From the NCBI GenBank assembly GCA_037951105.1, contig JBAMJV010003256.1, positions 62,001-126,000 on the forward strand: a DNA stretch of 64,000 nt, in the 5' to 3' direction. This document shows, one piece after another, positions 42,101 to 48,100 of this stretch. Position 1 is the stretch's first letter, and each line of letters begins with the position of its first letter. This DNA comes from Echinarachnius parma (lineage: Eukaryota; Echinodermata; Echinoidea; Clypeasteroida; Echinarachniidae). The translations under genes and the position numbers were made by a program. A model generated the notes under the pieces. It was not told the origin of the DNA. It made no database searches and saw nothing but the letters and a program-made list of their open reading frames with translations.

Positions 42101-45100
42101 TAACAGTAAATATGGAAGCAATTAATGCGTCAAGTCCACTCCAAAGGATTGTGGTTTGTAGTTGTACGTTCATGTACTAAAATATCTGTGCTATGTGTAA
42201 AGACTGTCCAAAGGTTGTTCTCAAGTGGGAGATATTCTCTGGAAATATTTTGGTTTTGTTTCTATATAAATATCAACTAAAGATTACTCCCATATACGTA
42301 CATGTATTTTGTCAACAGATAAATGTATAAGACTTTGACTTCATTACTCAAACACATAAAAGTTCATGTTGTTGTCACTAGTACAAATGCAACAGATACA
42401 TTGAGTCGAATAAACTGTGGTTGTCTAAAGGATGTGTCACCATTTATTTTTGTTTTCTTCATTCTTTCAGTTTTGTTTTCTACAAATGTGTAAAGCGCAT
42501 CAAAGAAATTACTGCAATTAATGCGGGTGATTTTTCCCACGCATCTTGTCATCACAATGGCTGTTTTGAGAATCAGAATAATTAAAGGGTACCACCACCC
42601 AAAAACAATATTCTTATAAATGAAAGGTAACATCTTTAGTATTCCATTCCATCAAGTTCACAAAAATATGTTTCCAGAAAAAAAAATATATAATCTGAAA
42701 ACACATCACCATTCATGCGTTCATGGGTCAGAATGTACGAGACTAATTTGTCCAGAGCAAAACGAACCCTTCGGGATTCTATTGTCTCCAAACGTACGCG
42801 TGAATAGCATTGGCGCACTCGCAAATGTTTGGCCTGTACGGAACCAGGAAATAGAAGTGGTTCCGTAAGTGGTGGAAATGAATTGCTTTGTTTATGAATT
42901 ACACAACCCTTTGCAAAATGTTGGGTATATATTTGATATCACAAAACAGTACCAAAACATATAATTATGTGTTGTTCTTTGCCTAGTGGTCCCCTTTAAA
43001 ATGGGGCACAACTCATGAACAAAATTGTCTGTAAAATGTATACATGCTGCATTAATCCCTTTATTTTCGTCTGAAAAACAAGTCATTGTTTAATACATTG
43101 ACCTCCTTTATACTACAGTGGTTACGTGAAAATGTACTATGTAGTAATGGTTGGTTATCATTTCATAGAGGGATTTTATGATTATTAACCCATTGCCTAC
43201 AGGAACCTGGTGGGTCCTGTATTCAACTCTACTGGGATTGCAATATCTAGTAGGGAACAGGTTAATACGATTCATAGTTCATGCATGGTACATCTTTACC
43301 AATTGAATTATCCATTACTGCTCCAGGATATTTACAACAGATAATAGGTGTTTTTTTCTTCTTTTTTGTTTTGTCTGTAAAACATTTCATTGTTAATACA
43401 TTGACCTCCTTAGACCGAGGTGGTTACGTGAAAAGGTACTATGTTGTAATGGTTGGTTATCATTTAAAGGGCTAATGATTATTAACCCATTGCCTACAGG
43501 AGCCTGGTGGGTCCTGTAGTAACCCTACTGGGAAATGCAAAATCTTGTAAGGAACAGGTTAATATGTTTCATACATGGTACTTCTAGTTCTCTACCAAAC
43601 GAAGTATCAATTCTGCTCCAGGGCATTTACAATTACAACAGATAATAGGTGTTTTTCTCTTAGTTCCCATCATGTTCCAAATAAACATGTACTTCAAGTT
43701 GTGGTCATAAATGAAAATGAATGTCATTAATTATCCCTGGCCATTATCTCCCTGGGAGGTAGACCAATTATGATTCCAAAAACACAAACAATTCCTCTCC
43801 AAAGTTTTTTTTTAAAGAATGATGTTCAGATAAGCACAACAAATGACAAATAAATTGTCATCTTCAAACTGGCAACGCAATAGAGAAATAAATCACTGTA
43901 GACTTCGATGATGACTTTATCATTATGAAAAATTAGGGCACGCTAATAATGACACTTTGAATATCTCCATGGGTGGTAGTCCATTATTACACCATAAAAA
44001 AAAAAAACACAATTTGAAAGTAGAGCTCACACAAATGATCCCCTCCAAAATCACAACACAATGCAGAAAAGAGGCGAAACTGGTCCGATTCTATAGGCAG
44101 TGCCACTCATCAACACTCAAATATGAATGGGAAATATGGAGTGACAAATTTCTCAGGTTGGTTATTTAAACGTACATTTACATTTACACGTCCGTGGTTC
44201 ATTAGTCTTCTTCGATGAAAACAAATAGACGGTTGGCCACATCTGGTGGCTACAATAACCCTCGTATAACAATGAGATATAATGTTTGCCTTCGAGTCTG
44301 GTAATATTGGTATATGAGCAATGCTGAAGGTGACACACGCCGTTTGATTGAGTACATTTTACTTGGGTTGAATTCATATTTCTTTCACTAAAAACACACA
44401 GTAAGTGTAAATAACCACATGTTTTCATCTACCAGGGTATACTTTATTAACTAAGTTCTTGTTTTTTATTATAACTGACAAAATAAAAAAAATTAGGCAA
44501 AGTTCATAGCACTGGCCAAAGACAATCCAAATTGAGCTTTAATTGGCCCCACTCAAATTCCCCCAAATTGTACGTAGGCCTACTTGCCTAACTGGGTAAA
44601 CAAATGTACAGTCTACTTGTTAAAGGAATCTAGTAACTTTGTTGACATGTGCAAAAAGTGATGAAGGGTTGATGCAATGTATATTGTTGTTATCTCATAT
44701 ATATGTCCACAGGGTATTGTGTGAAAATTTCAAGTCAAATGGACATTGCATGGCCAAGTAATGAGCGAAAATGCAAAGTGATATTCACTAACTCACTGCA
44801 CTCACTTTGTACACGGTTTCAAAACTCCGGGGGAGCTTTTCTTATCTGAATACTTCGATCGTACATATCTTTGTAACGAAGGGGAAATTTGAAAAACCGA
44901 AACCGGTCCCATGATTTTATTGTTAATACAAATACAACAAGGTATGAGGGAACCGCTAGAATTAAAATTTTATTTTGAGGATTTGGACAATGTTACTAAG
45001 TTCCTTTAACCTGATACTTAGTTATGTGGAACCAGGTGGGCTGTGTACAAAGTCTATGGGGCTTTCAGAATCTCAAAGGGAAGGGATTATTGTTTTGGGG

Positions 45101-48100
45101 CCACCCAACACTGGTTCTCACTTCCCGGCCACCAAATGATAATAATAGGTTTGATTTTTATCGGCTTATACAATATCATCTCTATAAAGCGCTTTACACT
45201 ATTATTACCCCAGTCATAGGATATAATGCAAACTAGCACACATTGTGTGCAACATCTCCACTCCCTGGGGAGCATTACTAGGGTAAGGCTCATGGGCATT
45301 GAGAAGATCCTTCACAAATCTAAATGGGACCGTTTTCCGTGATAGTGACATATCAAGATTCCACATACTTCCTTATTGCTAAGTGTTTTGCTTTACTTAC
45401 GTCGTCTAAATGTCTAAGATCTTATTTACTTGAACCAGTAATCGATTCAGAGTACAGTACCCTTCTATTGAGTCACATCATATAAAGCAGCCTAGTCTGG
45501 CGGTCCTGGGGTCTGTTGCATGGAAACTTGCAGTTCATCTAGAATCAAACACTAGTTTGCAAATACTCGATGCTCATTGGTCTACATGCTACCTGTATGC
45601 TTCCTCAGATAATGAGTAGCTATTTGTGCAAATGGGGTCCTTATTTACCGAGTGATAAGTGTATTGGATGGAATAGATTGGACAGTCTCTTCTCCTTGAC
45701 CCAGTAAAGCAAATCCAGGCACTCTGTACAAAGTTGGTCAAGCACTGTCTGGGGAAAGAAGTTCAATTTATTTTGCTACCTCCTCTGCAAAAATAAAACC
45801 TACCTGGAGCCCCGTTTCAAAAAACTTTTCCAAATGTTTTAAGTATTCAATTACTGTAACTACCATGACAACAGCTATGATACTTGATGCTGATTGGCTG
45901 CTGCCATACAGTAGTAGATATAATAATTGGACACTTACAACAATTATCAAACAGGGCCCAGAATGATTTGATTTTAAATAATTCCATATCCAATCCAATA
46001 TAAAATCTCCCAAACCAATATGTAATTGACAAAATATTACAAATTACAAATTACTTTTCAAAATGCTAAAACAACATTACACATGAATTATGATCCATAT
46101 TTAGCCATCAGAATACTAAAAACCATCCCCCCTCCCATAAAAAAAAGGAGAAATATATAGGAGTCTCTGTAAAAACCCACAGAAGTAAAATATTAAAATT
46201 AAAAAAAATTCTAGAGTATTGAGTCAGGCTTATAAGGAAAGCCCCCAATAATGTTTATTTCCCATGGCATGATTGATCATCCTTATCTAACGTCTGATGC
46301 CAGTAATGTATTGATGGATGGAACTGTTCGGCTTGACCCATTATTTCAGATCTAGGGAGTCCGTATAAAGTTGGTCAAGTGCTAGTGCCATATTTTGAAA
46401 TGAGGATCAATTCGTTGTTGTTATTGTTGCTGTTGTTGTATTTCTGCTTTCAATCTAGCTCCTTCTGTAGGCAATGGGGGGGGGGGGGGGGGGGAGATCT
46501 ACCAAATGCTTTGGAACCCATAACTTGGTGGCCTCTACATACAAAAATATCATTAAAATCATACAATATTTACTTGTTAAATATATATATGATTTTGTTG
46601 AATTGGTAAAAATTCAAAATTCAAATTCAAATTCATTTGCATAAAGTTATTGTTGTTTTGATTTTACATGTGATCTACCAGCACAAATTGGGGACCCAGA
46701 GGCAATTCTTAATTAACTTCTCAACATTTTCCATTGAGTTGGACCAATAAAATATTGAATTGAATTGAACCATGACTTTTTATTTTTTCATACACTTTCT
46801 CACAATCCTTTTTAGTACTAGTAGAACGATACTGAAACAATTAATCACATTCATAGAAATTAAAGGGACATTATTAAACATGAATTTACAAATGTATGTT
46901 GTCTTCTACAATTCTAAACAAATAATTGATAAAGCTAAAAACACCCCCCCCCCCCCCCCCCTTGATTGTGTGTATGTCTGTGTATAGTGAGCAATCAATC
47001 AATAATGCATGTACTGTAGACATGTAGCTAAACCACGTGCGCTCAGGCAAGCGAGCCCCTATTCATGACGCACTGTGTGCACTGTGCATTTGCATGCACC
47101 AAATGTGTGCACTGTGTGTTCAGTAGAGTGTGTGTGTGTATTGGTGCGCATAATGGCACACATGCACACACAGCGCCCCAAGGCCACAATAGCGTGAAGC
47201 GGATGCCTCCTATTGGACACATGCTAATAGGATTATGCAAATGAGCAAGAGCGATGCTGGATGGTCTGTTTATTACCTTAAAAATCGCATTAAATCTCAT
47301 ATTTTAATGCTTTAGCCTAAAAAGTTCCAATCTTTTGTAAATGATTCAAAAGTTAAATCAATTCCTTGAAGGAATAAATTCGTAATCAAAGAATATCAGC
47401 AGTTAATATTGCCAAAAATACAAATTCTATGCAGGTTTTGACAACTTTTAGCTAACCACTAATAAATGGTACTCCCTATATGTACATATAGGCTGTGAAA
47501 CTTATAATCTTTACTCTGGTTTCTCTGCAATACGCATAAATCTTTCGCCTTTTACTAAAGATTTCCGTGCAGAGGAGCACAATGATGAGTCTATAGACTT
47601 ATTTTTCTCTGCCCTGTAGCAATACGGGGCATGCAATCCAATGAAAAGACAGAAAAAAACATGACAAAAAAATAGGGTTGGTTACTAAAATTTAGTATTT
47701 GGCAAAGTTTAAGATGTATAAAACTAATCGTACTTCAGTCTGATAAATCCTATTAGCATGTGGTCAACAAATGCTTCACAAACTATGTAGTTGATACAGA
47801 AGATATCGTTGATGGAGGGTATCAAGGTATCTGTTGACCGTTTGTCTTGCGGAGTAAACAATCAAAATTCTAAAAAACCATGTCACGCATGGGCCCCGTT
47901 GCAGAAAGAGCTACAATCGATTGTAAGTCATTGTCAATTTGCACGTTTCAACCAATCAGATTGGCGCATTTAGAACACATGATCTGACTTACAATTAATT
48001 GTAACTCACAATCGATTGTATCTCTTTCTGCAACGGGACCATGATGTCACACTGAAACTGGACTACACAGAACACCACTCTCATTAGGATGGAAAAGAGG

